Assembly (NCBI RefSeq): GCF_003583985.1
Contig: NZ_QXML01000012.1
Coordinates: forward strand, 1-64,000
Source of the DNA: Algoriphagus lacus
GTDB taxonomy: Bacteria; Bacteroidota; Bacteroidia; Cytophagales; Cyclobacteriaceae
Reading direction: 5' to 3'
Length of the DNA: 64,000 nucleotides
Positions 7,933 to 18,400 of this stretch are shown piece after piece; the first letter of the stretch is position 1; each line of letters begins with the position of its first letter. Below the pieces are notes generated by a model. The model was given only the letters and a program-made list of their open reading frames with translations, did not search any database and was not told the DNA's origin. Position numbers and translations under genes: made by a program.

Positions 7933-9389
7933 ATTTTACTTTTTATCCAGTTCCATTCGTCTATCCCGACGTTTGCAATCATTGACCAGAAATAAAACAC
8001 GCCAATGATGAGCACTGATTTGATCCCGATCATGATCAAGGGAGGAACGCCTTCCAGATAGAGATCTTTAAAGGCAAAGATCGATGTTCCCACAAAAAGG
8101 ATTTTCAAAGTCTCATAGCTGAAGGGATCCAAACCAAGTTTGATTTTCAAATAGGAGTATTTGATCAGGTTAAAAGCCAGCATTACTCCGGCAGAACCCA
8201 TTGCTGCCCCTTCAATTCCATAGATTGGAATCAGCCAATAATTGGCGGCAACGATCAATACGCTCATTCCAAGTGTAAGAACAAGGTTGAATCGGTAGTA
8301 TTTCGAGAAGACTAAAATCTCGCTGTTGACGGAAAAGGCAACGTCAAAAATTTTCCCCAAGGCGATGTAAAACACAACCATCTTCCCAGCCTGATAGATT
8401 TCCCGGTTAGGCACAAAATGGTAAATGCTGTCAATATTGCACCAGATAAGCGCAAACAAAAGCAGGCAGATGTACAGCTGTCGGTTTGAAATCTGCCGGT
8501 AAAGCGCATTGATTTCGGTAATCTGGTTTTTGGCGAAATGATCTGCGATGACTGGCATGGCCACCTGAGAAATGGCCCTTCTTGGCAACTCCACCACCAA
8601 CGCCATGTAAAATGCGATTGAGTAAATCGCATTGGCTTCCAGGCTGACCATGGAACTGACCATGATGCTGTCGATTTTCATGATCAAAGTAGAGGCCGCC
8701 GTCGCCAGGAAAGTAATCAGACTGAACCGAAGAAATGAACTCCTGAATCCTGGAGGAAAATTTTTCCAGTTGAAGTCCAATTTTACTTTTCCCAACCAGA
8801 CTAAATAGATCAATACTCCCAGCAAAGCAAATCCATAAACTGCCACTAATCCTTGCATGACCTGCTCAAAACTGATCCAGTCCAAAAGATAGATTCCCAC
8901 CAATAGGGAAGTCAGAATTCTTAGAAAAACCTCCCTGAAGAATGTTGGAATGGCTACTTTGAGGTAAGACCTTCCGTATGCATCGAGAACGCTACTTAAC
9001 AATGCAAAAAGTGTGATAAGCAAAACCACTCCGAGGAAGTTGATGATTTCCGGAGAGTTGACAGCAAAGAGTCCGATTAGTTGGTCCTTAAATCCAAAGA
9101 AGAGCAAGCTAACCACCGCAAACCCCAACATCGAAAAGGCCAGGCTGTAGGATAAAAATGCAGATTGATTCTGCTCCAGTTTTGGAAAGTAACGGGTAAT
9201 CCCGTGACCTACTCCTAGCTGAGCAAATGGAACGAAAAGCAACCCCAAATCCTGAATCGTTCGGAAGGTGCCCAACTCGGTCGCATCCAAAGCATAGGGA
9301 TATAGCCAAAGTACATTGATATAGCCCAATACCACACCGACGTAAGAAAAAATAGTGGTTTGGATACTTTGCTGGGCGATTTTACTCAT
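7914..9389 (-). CDS. polysaccharide flippase-like (Wzx/MOP superfamily) membrane protein
   Basis: A 491-aa integral membrane protein with about 12-14 hydrophobic segments. It has an N-terminal region (SKIAQQSIQTTIFSYVGVVLGYINVLWLYPYAL) typical of oligosaccharide/lipid-linked flippases of the MOP superfamily. Members flip undecaprenyl-linked glycans across the inner membrane or act in surface polysaccharide assembly. There are no glycosyltransferase genes beside it, so the substrate is unknown. Its last codons (encoding KKSGP and the stop) overlap the 3' stem of the convergent RNA gene. Confidence 0.85.
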   Translation of the reverse strand: MSKIAQQSIQTTIFSYVGVVLGYINVLWLYPYALDATELGTFRTIQDLGLLFVPFAQLGVGHGITRYFPKLEQNQSAFLSYSLAFSMLGFAVVSLLFFGFKDQLIGLFAVNSPEIINFLGVVLLITLFALLSSVLDAYGRSYLKVAIPTFFREVFLRILTSLLVGIYLLDWISFEQVMQGLVAVYGFALLGVLIYLVWLGKVKLDFNWKNFPPGFRSSFLRFSLITFLATAASTLIMKIDSIMVSSMVSLEANAIYSIAFYMALVVELPRRAISQVAMPVIADHFAKNQITEINALYRQISNRQLYICLLLFALIWCNIDSIYHFVPNREIYQAGKMVVFYIALGKIFDVAFSVNSEILVFSKYYRFNLVLTLGMSVLIVAANYWLIPIYGIEGAAMGSAGVMLAFNLIKYSYLKIKLGLDPFSYETLKILFVGTSIFAFKDLYLEGVPPLIMIGIKSVLIIGVFYFWSMIANVGIDEWNWIKSKIKKSGP

Positions 9390-9439
9390 ATCCGAAAAGT
9401 ATTAAAAAATTCGGGAATTCATGGAATCCCAGACTTGGC

Positions 9440-9556
9440 TTAAGGTTTTGCACATTTGTCGCAGCCGGGATGGGTCTTGGGTTTGAGGAAGAACTTTCTT
9501 CCCAAATATACCAAGGCTCCTAAAATCAAAAGACCAACTGCGATTTCCTGTCCCAT
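9440..9556 (-). CDS. FeoB-associated Cys-rich membrane micro-protein
   Basis: A 38-codon gene starting at ATG 9554-9556, one base after the feoB stop (TGA 9558-9560). It encodes one transmembrane helix (about residues 5-19), a basic stretch and a tail ending HPGCDKCAKP. Short proteins with one helix and a CxxC-type tail directly behind feoB are a known FeoB-associated family in Bacteroidota and other anaerobes/facultatives. The role is presumably in ferrous-iron transfer or assembly of the FeoB complex (inference). The gene is easy to miss because of its size. Confidence 0.85.
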   Translation of the reverse strand: MGQEIAVGLLILGALVYLGRKFFLKPKTHPGCDKCAKP

Positions 9557-9557
9557 A

Positions 9558-11690
9558 TCAGATGAAGATTTGATAAGTAATGAACGCCATGACATAAGCC
9601 AATGCACTCATGTAAACGGTCTGTATAATTGGCCATTTCCAGCCTTTAGTTTCTCTTTTTACCACGGCCAACGTACTCATACACTGCATGGCAAAAACAT
9701 AAAACACCATCAGTGAGAAGGAAGTTGCTTTGTTGAACGTCTTTTCTCCGGTGTTGGAGTTGATTTGCTGATCGAGTTTTTCCCGAATCGTAAGATCATC
9801 CTCCAAGTCTCCGCCGATGCTATAAATGGTGGCCATGGTTGATACAAAAACTTCACGTGCCGCAAAGGAAGTGATAAGGGCAATTCCGATTTTCCAGTCA
9901 TAGCCCAGAGGTTTGATTACAGGCTCGATCGCCCTCCCCATGATTCCTATAAAAGAGTTTTCCAGTAATAGAGCATTTGTTTCTGCTTCAATCACTGCGA
10001 TTTGGGTTTCATCAAAGACGTTCTCCAAACGGGCTTCTCCCTCTTGCTGGATTAGTTCCATTTTTGATGGTGGTCCATAGGAGGCCAATACCCAGAGTAT
10101 AATGGAAATTGCCAAAATGACCTTTCCTGCTTCCAGAACAAAGGTTTTGGCCTTCTCAAACATGGTGATTCCCACATCGCTCCATCTCGGCACACGGTAG
10201 GGTGGCAATTCAGAAAGAAGAAAACTCTTTTCGGAGGTTTTAAGCACCAGCTTCAGAATAAAAGCTGTGATCAAAACTCCAAAAATCCCCAGCAAGTATA
10301 ATCCCAGCAAGGCCAGCGCTTGAAGATTGACAAACCCTAATACCACTTCATCCGGAACGGTTAGCCCGATCAAAATTATGTATACCGGCAGTCTGGCTGA
10401 GCAACTCATCAGAGGGGTGACCAGAATCGTGATCATTTTCTCCTTCCAGTTGGAAATGTTTCGGGCAGCCATGACGCCGGGAATCGCGCAGGCGATGCCG
10501 GAAACCAATGGTACGATACTTTTGCCGTGAAGACCAAATGGCCTCATCCAGCGATCCATCAAAAAAACCACCCGTGACATGTATCCGGTGTCTTCCAAAA
10601 TGGCCAAAAATCCAAACAGCAAGGCTATTTGAGGGATGAAAATCACCACTCCGCCTATTCCCGGAATCACCCCCTCAGCAAGCAATCGCGTCAATGGTCC
10701 ATCCGGCAAAGCTCCGGAAATCCAAGCACTGATCTCGGCAAACAATCCATCAATCAGGTCCATGGGATAGGATGCCCAAGTGAAAATTGTCTGAAAAATC
10801 AGTAAAAGAATCCCCACAAAAATCACATAGCCCAGAATTGGATGAAGAAAAATGGCATCCAGGTTAGACTTTGGCTTTGGTTCGGCCTTTTTGACCAAGG
10901 CTTTGGTAAGCAGCTCAGTGATTTTTTTATAGCGGATTTTGGTTTCTTCCAGCTGGGCATCTTCGAGATTGAATCCCGATTCTTTGATCAGGTTTTCAAT
11001 CCAGGCACGATCTGAGGATGGAATAGCTTTATCCTTTATTCCGAACCGGATCAATTGATAGGCTTGATAAGCGTTTTCCAGGTCAAATTTCTCCCGTACT
11101 TGATCCAGCATTTGAACAGGAATCACCTGCCGGATATCCACAAATCCCGGAGCTTTGGCAAAATTTCGTTGGCTGATGAGAGTTTTGACCTGATCCAGTC
11201 CTTTAAGATTTCGGGCATCTGTGGAAAGAATAGGTACCCCAAGGGTCTTAAAAAGCTCAAAAGTTTTGATCTCAATATTTCTCTTTTCAGCCAGATCGGC
11301 CATGTTGAGAATAATGGCAAGGTTGATTCCCAAGTCTATCAGCTGGGTGGCTAGAAAAAGACCCCTCGAAAGTTGGGAAGAGTCAATGACCATAAGGACA
11401 TAGTCCGGTCTTTGCTCCAGTTTGGTTTGATTGAGGACCCGATGTGCTATGATTTCATCCTCGGAATTTGGAAATAGGCTGTAAGTACCTGGGAGGTCAA
11501 GGATTTCAAAATTTTCCCCGTTGATCTGGAGGGAGCCTATTTTTTTGTCGACAGTGACTCCGGGGTAATTTCCGATTTTTTGGTTGAGTCCGGTCAAAAA
11601 ATTAAAAATGGTCGATTTACCTACGTTTGGATTACCAATGATGGCAATTTTGGTAGTCTGAGTGATCGGGGAAAGGGTAGCTTCAGCCAT
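9558..11690 (-). CDS. feoB: ferrous iron transporter FeoB
   Basis: Inner-membrane Fe(II) uptake protein of 710 aa. The N-terminal G domain shows G1 GNPNVGKST (residues 19-27), G3 DLPGTYSL, G4 NMAD and G5 near STDARN. After a helical linker (about 165-270) comes the membrane part, with GVIPGIGGVVIFIPQI and the CAIPGVMAAR and SCSARLPVYI segments that carry the conserved cysteines of Gate motifs. It is preceded by feoA with a 4-bp gap and followed by the FeoB-associated micro-gene, so the operon is feoA-feoB-small protein. Confidence 0.97.
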   Translation of the reverse strand: MAEATLSPITQTTKIAIIGNPNVGKSTIFNFLTGLNQKIGNYPGVTVDKKIGSLQINGENFEILDLPGTYSLFPNSEDEIIAHRVLNQTKLEQRPDYVLMVIDSSQLSRGLFLATQLIDLGINLAIILNMADLAEKRNIEIKTFELFKTLGVPILSTDARNLKGLDQVKTLISQRNFAKAPGFVDIRQVIPVQMLDQVREKFDLENAYQAYQLIRFGIKDKAIPSSDRAWIENLIKESGFNLEDAQLEETKIRYKKITELLTKALVKKAEPKPKSNLDAIFLHPILGYVIFVGILLLIFQTIFTWASYPMDLIDGLFAEISAWISGALPDGPLTRLLAEGVIPGIGGVVIFIPQIALLFGFLAILEDTGYMSRVVFLMDRWMRPFGLHGKSIVPLVSGIACAIPGVMAARNISNWKEKMITILVTPLMSCSARLPVYIILIGLTVPDEVVLGFVNLQALALLGLYLLGIFGVLITAFILKLVLKTSEKSFLLSELPPYRVPRWSDVGITMFEKAKTFVLEAGKVILAISIILWVLASYGPPSKMELIQQEGEARLENVFDETQIAVIEAETNALLLENSFIGIMGRAIEPVIKPLGYDWKIGIALITSFAAREVFVSTMATIYSIGGDLEDDLTIREKLDQQINSNTGEKTFNKATSFSLMVFYVFAMQCMSTLAVVKRETKGWKWPIIQTVYMSALAYVMAFITYQIFI

Positions 11691-11694
11691 GGAA

Positions 11695-11916
11695 TCAGAT
11701 CAGTTCAACTCGAATCAGCGATGCTTCGGACTTACGTAAAGCAAGGAGAGTCTCATCCATTTTAAACGCCATTGGACCACCGGAAGGTGCCATGTGCTGA
11801 AGGGTTATTTTTTTGCCCGGAAGAAAGCCCAATTCCATCAGATTGATTTTCAAGGGAGAAGGTAAAATCTCTAAGATTTTTCCTGATTTGTTCAGGGGAA
11901 GCGTATCTGCAGTCAT
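11695..11916 (-). CDS. feoA: ferrous iron transport protein A
   Basis: A 73-aa cytoplasmic SH3-like protein with the FeoA pattern LMELGFLPGKKITL in the middle and RKSEASLIRVEL at the end. It is thought to modulate FeoB. The frame is open to a TTG at 11940, but ATG 11916 is chosen because a -7 element (11938-11945) places the transcript start near 11931. It is first in the feo operon, 4 bp from feoB. Confidence 0.93.
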   Translation of the reverse strand: MTADTLPLNKSGKILEILPSPLKINLMELGFLPGKKITLQHMAPSGGPMAFKMDETLLALRKSEASLIRVELI

Positions 11917-11937
11917 GGGTTTATAATCACCTAGCGG

Positions 11938-11945
11938 CAAAAATA
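11938..11945 (-). promoter_or_regulatory. -7 element of the feo operon
   Basis: On the minus strand the sequence is TATTTTTG, an exact match to TAnnTTTG, about 22 bp before the feoA ATG. No TTTG is present at the -33 position and no clear Fur-type palindrome is seen. Confidence 0.6.
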
Positions 11946-12002
11946 GGATTATTTGGAATGAATCTAATGAAAAATAGAGAAGATTTTTATCAGGTTTTTG
12001 CC

Positions 12003-12635
12003 TTATCGAATGCTGTGGATTTGGTTGTTGAGTATAAACTCTTTTCCATTTTCCATGACTATTCTGATCGTGATTTCAAGATTTATAGGCTTCCCTGGAT
12101 TTTTTGTAAAACCCAATTTAAAAAAGTCTTCCAGCACCAAATCTTTATTGTTTTTTAGAAAATCATTTACTGGAATCAGCCCTTGCGCAAAGAAATCATT
12201 CATACCAAAGTAAGGCGTGATGGTTTCTCCCAATTTTAATACAGTCCCATCTGCAAGAGTTTGTTCGCTCAGGTTGATTATTTCGATGCTTCTAAGCTTT
12301 TCTATGGATTCCACTGGTGGAGGACTGCAAGCGAATGCCGCTCCCAACGTCCAAGGTTCAAAAAAGTCAGGCTCAGCCAGTGAAACCAAATCGAAATCCT
12401 TGATCCGAATCGCTTTGAAAACCTGATCATAAGGCTGAGTCAAAGTAGGCTGGATTCGTTGGCCATCACCTGCAACGGTCAGGACTTCAAATGATTTGAT
12501 CAGCAGTTTTTGCTCCGGAAAGTTGGGACTGCATCCACAGGAGTCTGTACAAACCAATCCGCAACTCATCGGCATCAGAGCCAAAAAAGTGAGCAGGCCA
12601 ACAGTTAAGAACAGTTTTTTATTCCGGTACACCAT
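12003..12635 (-). CDS. hypothetical lipoprotein next to a TonB receptor
   Basis: A 210-aa protein starting at ATG 12635 with a lipoprotein signal (LLTFLALMPMSC; Cys at about residue 24), then a Cys-rich start (CGLVCTDSCGC) and a beta-rich body without recognised domain. The frame is open further upstream, but that would bury the signal sequence. It lies 79 bp downstream of the TonB-dependent receptor on the same strand and may be its surface partner; this is inferred from position only. Confidence 0.75.
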   Translation of the reverse strand: MVYRNKKLFLTVGLLTFLALMPMSCGLVCTDSCGCSPNFPEQKLLIKSFEVLTVAGDGQRIQPTLTQPYDQVFKAIRIKDFDLVSLAEPDFFEPWTLGAAFACSPPPVESIEKLRSIEIINLSEQTLADGTVLKLGETITPYFGMNDFFAQGLIPVNDFLKNNKDLVLEDFFKLGFTKNPGKPINLEITIRIVMENGKEFILNNQIHSIR

Positions 12636-12714
12636 GCTGTTTTTTTTAATAAAACTGAAAACAATGTTAAAAGTTAGGTGAATTCTAGACAGGGTTAAGG
12701 ACGATTTGGGATTT

Positions 12715-15129
12715 TCAAAAAGAGCCTTTGATACCAAAAGTAAAATTCCTTCCCGGTGCCACAATTCCGGAACTGTAAGGTCGGTAGCGAATATCTCCGA
12801 TGTTTTCAATTCCGGCCATTACCTGAATCGTTTTGTGGAGTTGAAAAGTTGAGGTGAAATTGAAAATTGTCCAACCTGGAGAGTATGGGTTTCCGTTTCC
12901 ATCCACAGCATAAATCGCCGGTTTCCCTTTTTCTTCCTCTGGCATATCCTCGAAATTCCGTGTGGCGCTGTATTGTGCAGTAACCTCCATTTTGAATTTT
13001 TTATGCTGGTAGGCAAGTCGGGTTAATCCAAAAGCCGGAGCCGCATGCCGGGAAGGACTGGTGGACTCATCGTCCAGTTCCTCGGTTCCTTTTTGCCAGT
13101 TGTATCTGGAGATCAGAAAAAAACGCTTGGAAAGGGCGACTTCCAATCCTGCCTGAATTCCATAAATCTCTGCGAAGGCGGCATTTTGAAGGGCTAAAAC
13201 TTCGCTGAGCTCTCCATCATACAGGATTTCTGACTGTCCATTCAGCGTGAAAGGTCTTCTCACCATTGCTTGGTCCAACAGCGTGTAAAATCCAGAAAAA
13301 TCAAGTTTGACCTTGTTCTGAAAATGTTTGTTCAAGTTAAGCTCAAAGTTGTAGGCGTATTCCGGTTTAAGATCAGGGTTGGGCACAAGGACAGCTCCTG
13401 GTTCGGAGTCAAATATTTTACCGAGGTCATCCACATTCGGTGCACGAAATCCAGTTGAAATCAAAGGTGAAATAGAAAGTGAAGGTTCTGGATTATAGAT
13501 CAGTCCCAAGCTGCCAGTGATTGAATTGTACTGGTTTTGTGTCTCATTGAAGGGCAAAGGAAAGAAGTCCTGGTTGTTACTGAAATCGGCTTTTAGGTTA
13601 GTATAATTTAATCTGGCCCCTGTTTGGAGTTTGATTTTCTCCGAGAAATGAGCGTGGTATGTTCCGTAGACGGCCAGCGAAAGCCAGTTCGAATTCGGAT
13701 ATCGGGAAGAGGCAGGGTCTAATTCTCCGGTATCGATTTTTTCAACTTTGCCTATGGATTCTACTTTATTGTTTACTGCCTCAAGCCCATAGCTCAAAAA
13801 ACTTTCTTTTCGGATATTTTTCAAAAAATCTGCATTAAGAGACAAAGCGTTGATCCTCTCGGATCGGTTGAAAAGTTCCACTGCCCCAAACCTTCGATCC
13901 ATACGGCTTTCTTCAAAGATCTGATGAGCTACTTTGAGTTTTACCTGGTCGTAGGCAGCGGTTTTTTTGCTGCTGTTCAGCCCCAGATTGTTCATAACCC
14001 ATAGCTGCGGTCCATAATCCCAAGAGGCAAATCTGAGATTTCCGTTTCGCATCTCGATCAGCCGGTCATAGCGAGGGATATTTCCCGTATTGCTGTAATG
14101 GAAGCCGTATTCGATGTCAGTTTTTTCCCCGGATTGAAAGCGGATTTTCTGCATCAGGTTCAGTTGTTCGTATCCGCTTTGCACCTGAAGCCTTGGATCC
14201 AGATTTTCAATTTGGCGGTCGGTGTTGTTTTCCCTTACCGCATAGTGGGTTCTCAGATATTCGGATGGCCCATTTGCTCCCATTCGGAGGTCATTGTAAT
14301 CAAACCTTGAAATGCTGCTCAAAAACGCCCATTTTTTCAACCCAAATTCCACGTCCGCATGAAGGGTAAACTCATCATTGGCCGTAGCAAACCTGCTGAG
14401 CGCATTCGTTTTGACATTTAATCCGTTTTTGGAGAAGTCCGGACTCAAAGTCTCAAAAGCCATGACTCCCCCGATGGCGTCGCTGCCATACATGACTGAT
14501 CCTGGACCAAAAAGAATCTCGGTGGATTTCAGGATAAATGGATCCAATGAAATGACATTTTGAAGATTGCCACTGCGGAAAATGGCTGTGTTCATCCTGA
14601 CTCCATCGACTGCGTAGAGGAGTCGGTTTGCCGAAAAGCCTCTGATCATTGGACTTCCTCCTCCTTGTTGACTTTTTTGGATAAACACTTCACCGGAACT
14701 TCCCAGCCAGTCAGCAGAGTTGGCTGGGTTTCGGAGGAAAAGTTTTTCTTCATCCAATTGGCGGACTTTGCCGGGGACATCCTGGGTGCTCTGTCTCCAT
14801 CTGCTAGCCGCAACAATGGCAATATCCAAGGTAATCTGACTTGGCTTGAGCTCTATTTTAAAGTTGGCGGAGGCCAAATTTTCCCAGGAGATTTTTTTGG
14901 ATTCGAAGCCAAGAAGTTGAATGATCACTTCTGTCTGATCTTTAAAAATGCTGATGTCTGCTGCTCCGTTTGAATCAGTGATACTACTTTTTCCAGGGTC
15001 GGTGGAGTAAATTAAAACACCTGCCAACGGCTGATTACTCCCAAATTCTGTGACTAGGATTTGCTGGCCTATCACGAGCTGTACACCCAATCCAAAGACT
15101 GACAGGAAGAGTAGCAGGATTTTTTTCAT
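12715..15129 (-). CDS. TonB-dependent outer-membrane receptor (heme/siderophore-type)
   Basis: An 804-aa outer-membrane receptor. The start is at ATG 15129, which gives a signal peptide (MKKILLLFLSVFGLGVQLVIG); the frame itself is open to 15237. Order: signal peptide, carboxypeptidase-regulatory-like domain (about 23-105), plug (about 120-240), then a 22-strand barrel ending in aromatic Phe. The plug contains GGGSPMIRGFSANRLLYAVDGVRMN and FGPGSVMYGSDAIGGV, the wording of receptors related to the hemoglobin/transferrin-type TonB group. With feoAB close by, iron or heme is the best guess for the ligand, but vitamin or metal uptake cannot be excluded. Confidence 0.92.
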   Translation of the reverse strand: MKKILLLFLSVFGLGVQLVIGQQILVTEFGSNQPLAGVLIYSTDPGKSSITDSNGAADISIFKDQTEVIIQLLGFESKKISWENLASANFKIELKPSQITLDIAIVAASRWRQSTQDVPGKVRQLDEEKLFLRNPANSADWLGSSGEVFIQKSQQGGGSPMIRGFSANRLLYAVDGVRMNTAIFRSGNLQNVISLDPFILKSTEILFGPGSVMYGSDAIGGVMAFETLSPDFSKNGLNVKTNALSRFATANDEFTLHADVEFGLKKWAFLSSISRFDYNDLRMGANGPSEYLRTHYAVRENNTDRQIENLDPRLQVQSGYEQLNLMQKIRFQSGEKTDIEYGFHYSNTGNIPRYDRLIEMRNGNLRFASWDYGPQLWVMNNLGLNSSKKTAAYDQVKLKVAHQIFEESRMDRRFGAVELFNRSERINALSLNADFLKNIRKESFLSYGLEAVNNKVESIGKVEKIDTGELDPASSRYPNSNWLSLAVYGTYHAHFSEKIKLQTGARLNYTNLKADFSNNQDFFPLPFNETQNQYNSITGSLGLIYNPEPSLSISPLISTGFRAPNVDDLGKIFDSEPGAVLVPNPDLKPEYAYNFELNLNKHFQNKVKLDFSGFYTLLDQAMVRRPFTLNGQSEILYDGELSEVLALQNAAFAEIYGIQAGLEVALSKRFFLISRYNWQKGTEELDDESTSPSRHAAPAFGLTRLAYQHKKFKMEVTAQYSATRNFEDMPEEEKGKPAIYAVDGNGNPYSPGWTIFNFTSTFQLHKTIQVMAGIENIGDIRYRPYSSGIVAPGRNFTFGIKGSF

Positions 15130-15445
15130 GGATAAATTCTCTCTCCAAAGATAAACCAATGCACAGAATCTCATGAGCAAGAAGTTGATGGGCGGTTTGT
15201 TGCTTTTCAGAGAGCTTTTTGGATTTATCCAATCCAAACCTAAGTCTTTTTGTCTAAAGGTGAATTAAGAATAAGATTTTCAAGTAATTAGCTGGGTGTT
15301 TTCTTGGTCTATTGGGGAAAATTTGTTTAGATTGTTATACTATTTTTCAGTTTTCAATCGATTACGAGGAAGATTTTTCAGTGAAGCGTGCGATCAATTT
15401 TTAATTGCAAAATAGCTTTTGTCTCAACCTTTAATTTTTTTTCTT
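15130..15445. other. divergent intergenic region before the giant gene pair
   Basis: About 315 bp separate the TonB receptor from the first giant gene. The stretch is AT-rich in its right half and holds several poor -7-like boxes (for example around 15407-15421) but no clear promoter, palindrome, repeat or RNA that I can defend. Confidence 0.4.
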
Positions 15446-18400
15446 ATGGAAAAAGACCGATTAGATTCCCTACTCGCTGAAGTATTTGGACACCTTCAGC
15501 CGGATGAAGCCCAAGATCCCCAACTCTGGAAAGAAGGGCTGCCTTTGTTCGCTAAAAGTCTTCTCGTTTCAAAGGACCTGACGGTTCGTTCGGATTCGTT
15601 CAGCTTTGAAAGGTCCCAGCTCTTTTCAAAAGAGCGGATCAAGCCGGAGCAAATGGAGAGAATCCGTGAAGTAGTTGAAAAAGTCAAATTGAATGAAAAA
15701 GAGCCTGAGTTACGGCCGTTTGTCCGGGAAGTTCCAGTTCGGTCGACTCAAATCCGAAAGAGTGTTCCGGCTTGGGCAGCAGGTGCCAAGGTTGAAAAAA
15801 CCATCGGTCCATTGATTCGTGAGGATGGACGTCCAGTCTTAATTGATTTTTACAAGGTCGTCAAGCTTTTGGGGCTTTACCAGCAAAACAGTCCATTGCC
15901 TGTGATCCTTTTTCAGGCTGAATTTCAGGAAAAACGAATAAAGGCAATCAACACACCTCCGGTGGAGGTTGCAAAGGATTATAAAATAGTCGCGGGTAGT
16001 GTATGGATCAGGGCAGATATGTTGGCACAAAATGCGCCTGCCAACCGATATGCGGGATTAAAGGTGTCTTCAGGCCAAATCCAACTCAGTCAAAATCCAG
16101 TATTACAAAATGAAAAACTTGTCTTAGGTGCGCAGACTGGAGTTCAGGTTTCTTTGGTTTTGCAGCAGGCAGAACCGGTAGTCTATCCACCAAAGAAGCA
16201 TGGTAAGGATGCGGTAGATACCAAAGTCAATACTCCCCAGAGCTTCACTTTTTCTTTTACCGGTGCATCAAAGGCCCAAATTTCAACGGTAGGAGAAGGG
16301 TCTGCCGAGGTATATGGACAGAAGTATGCCTTCCAACAGAAAAATGCCGCACCAAGCTATCATGCTCAAATTAGCCGGCTGCTGATTCCGATGTCATGTG
16401 ATCAATCGGGAATTAAACCGGCAGTTCAAAAAGGCCTTCTTCTTGGATTTTTGGAAAGTGCTCCACTCAAGTCTGCCGCATGGGCAATACCTGCTGCGGA
16501 GCTTGATGTCAATAATCCGCTGGAAGCAGCTGGAACAGGAGGTTTTGCTCTTGAAGGAAAGGAAGGATTAAAATGTTACTGGCAGGGTTTGCAGGCTAAA
16601 AATTTGAAACTTCAGCAACCCTTGTTTTTGGTAGATCCCGGACGGATCGGTATGACTGACTTGGCTGGAGAGGGAGAAGGAGCCTTTCAGGAATTTGAGC
16701 ATTGGAAAGATGAACAAAACCCACATGGAACCAGCCTGAGTGTTTTTTTGGGAAAGAAAACCTCACTTATTTATAACTCACTTGCAGAGGGAGTCGAATT
16801 GATCGTTTCAACGGTTAACTCGGTTCACCAGGTGGACCGCCCGGTTTTAGTGAGCGGATTACCGGTTGGAGTAAAAACAAAAGACAGTCTGTTGATTTTG
16901 GCAGGATCGGAAACCAAAAACCTGCTCTATCTGATCGATGATAATATCCTTTGGGACAATAAATTACCATTTGAGAAGGTTCCCAAATTTAAGAGCATAG
17001 CGCTCGCCTTGGAGAATGCATTGTTTACTGTGACTCCGGTAAACGGAGCCATGATTTTTGGCGAATGTACCCTTGATTGGAAACGCATCTCCAAAAGCGA
17101 GACGTTTTTGGTTTTTGGACTATTGGGTTATTTACCTACACTTCCGGATCCTTATTTGGCCAATTTGGGCTACCTCAAGCGGTTAACAAGCAGAGGTAAA
17201 AAAGATGGCATTGAAGGAATCATAAGTTGGCTGGTTTGTCAGATTTCCCAGGCCCCTCGAAATGAACAACCTGATAAAGTAAAGGTTAGCTTTCATTTTG
17301 GTCCAGAATCCAATGACCAACAGAATGCCGGTTCTGGGTTTGGAATGCTGGCGAATGATCAGCCTACAGTTTCCCCTTCTTCTACTGTGGTAGCATCCCA
17401 GCCTGCAGGAGATGTGGCAATGATGAGAAGCAGGATTAATGTTCCTAAGCCTTTGCCTCCTTATGAACAGCAACTGATACCTCATATCCAAAAGTACCAA
17501 AATGAATTTTTTACCCTGTTGGATGTCAGTTCCAATGCCAATCAATTGGGGGTGAGCTTAGGCACTCCACTTCCTGTTAGAATCAAAACCGGAGTGGCTG
17601 TTGGAAGAGGTGAACATGTGGCTCATATCGAACAGACCTCCAACCAGATGTTTGGCGTGGAAGGGATGGAAGTAGTAGTTCGCAGCTCTGCAGCTCGCCT
17701 GTTCATGCTTCCTCAGGTTGCTTGGGAGCCTGTTTTCAATTTGACTCCTCCAGGGGAAAATGTATTAGGAGATCCGCCCGTTGGGTTTAACTATTATCCA
17801 AATGACGGAGGGCCGACAAGAATCGCTAACTATCATTCGGGTCAAGTTCCACTGGCTCCAAGACCCTTGGTCAAGTATACGCTTGAGGAATACATAAATC
17901 AAAAAACAGCGGTAGACGCTTTGTTTACCCTTCCTTTTGGTCTTAAAGCCTTGGCAAAACTTTCTCACGATGAACCAAGAGAATCCAAGAAGCCAGAATT
18001 AAACTTGGTTCAGCCAAGTTTTCCAAATGATTTGGTAGGGGGAATTCAGATTCGGGCGATTGCCAAGGATTATGGAAAAGATGCGATGGTGGGTGCAGGT
18101 CCGGATAGTCCAATGTTTAAAGGTTTCACGGTTCAGCTTGCCAATATTCTTGGAATGAACGGACAGCCGACTAATGATAGCACATTGGGCCGAAGTGTGA
18201 CAAGGATATTCAACGGAGAATTTTTTGCGGACGAGGGAACGCCACACCTTCTTAAAAAAAGAGGAGTGCCGCTGTCCAAAATTGACTTTACGGGGTATGG
18301 AGCCAGTACTTTCAGCAATTGGCTGAGTCCAAGGGCAGCAGTTGCCAATACCAGTCAGGCTCGATTTGACATCATGCTGGGCAGAACTGGGCATGAGGTG

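Noticed and set aside
7517..7985. Open frames over the structured RNA
   Set aside because: They arise by chance in the RNA gene and the flippase tail; none has a homologue-like motif or plausible start context.
9456..9716. Plus-strand ORF of 86 codons
   Set aside because: It lies across the real micro-gene and feoB tail on the other strand and has no recognisable features.
12003..12809. Longer N-terminal forms of the lipoprotein next to the TonB receptor (and similarly for the LTXXQ-like, NfeD, LysM and sterol-cluster genes)
   Set aside because: The extra N-terminal residues would bury a signal peptide or lipobox and overlap neighbours, so the later ATG is used.
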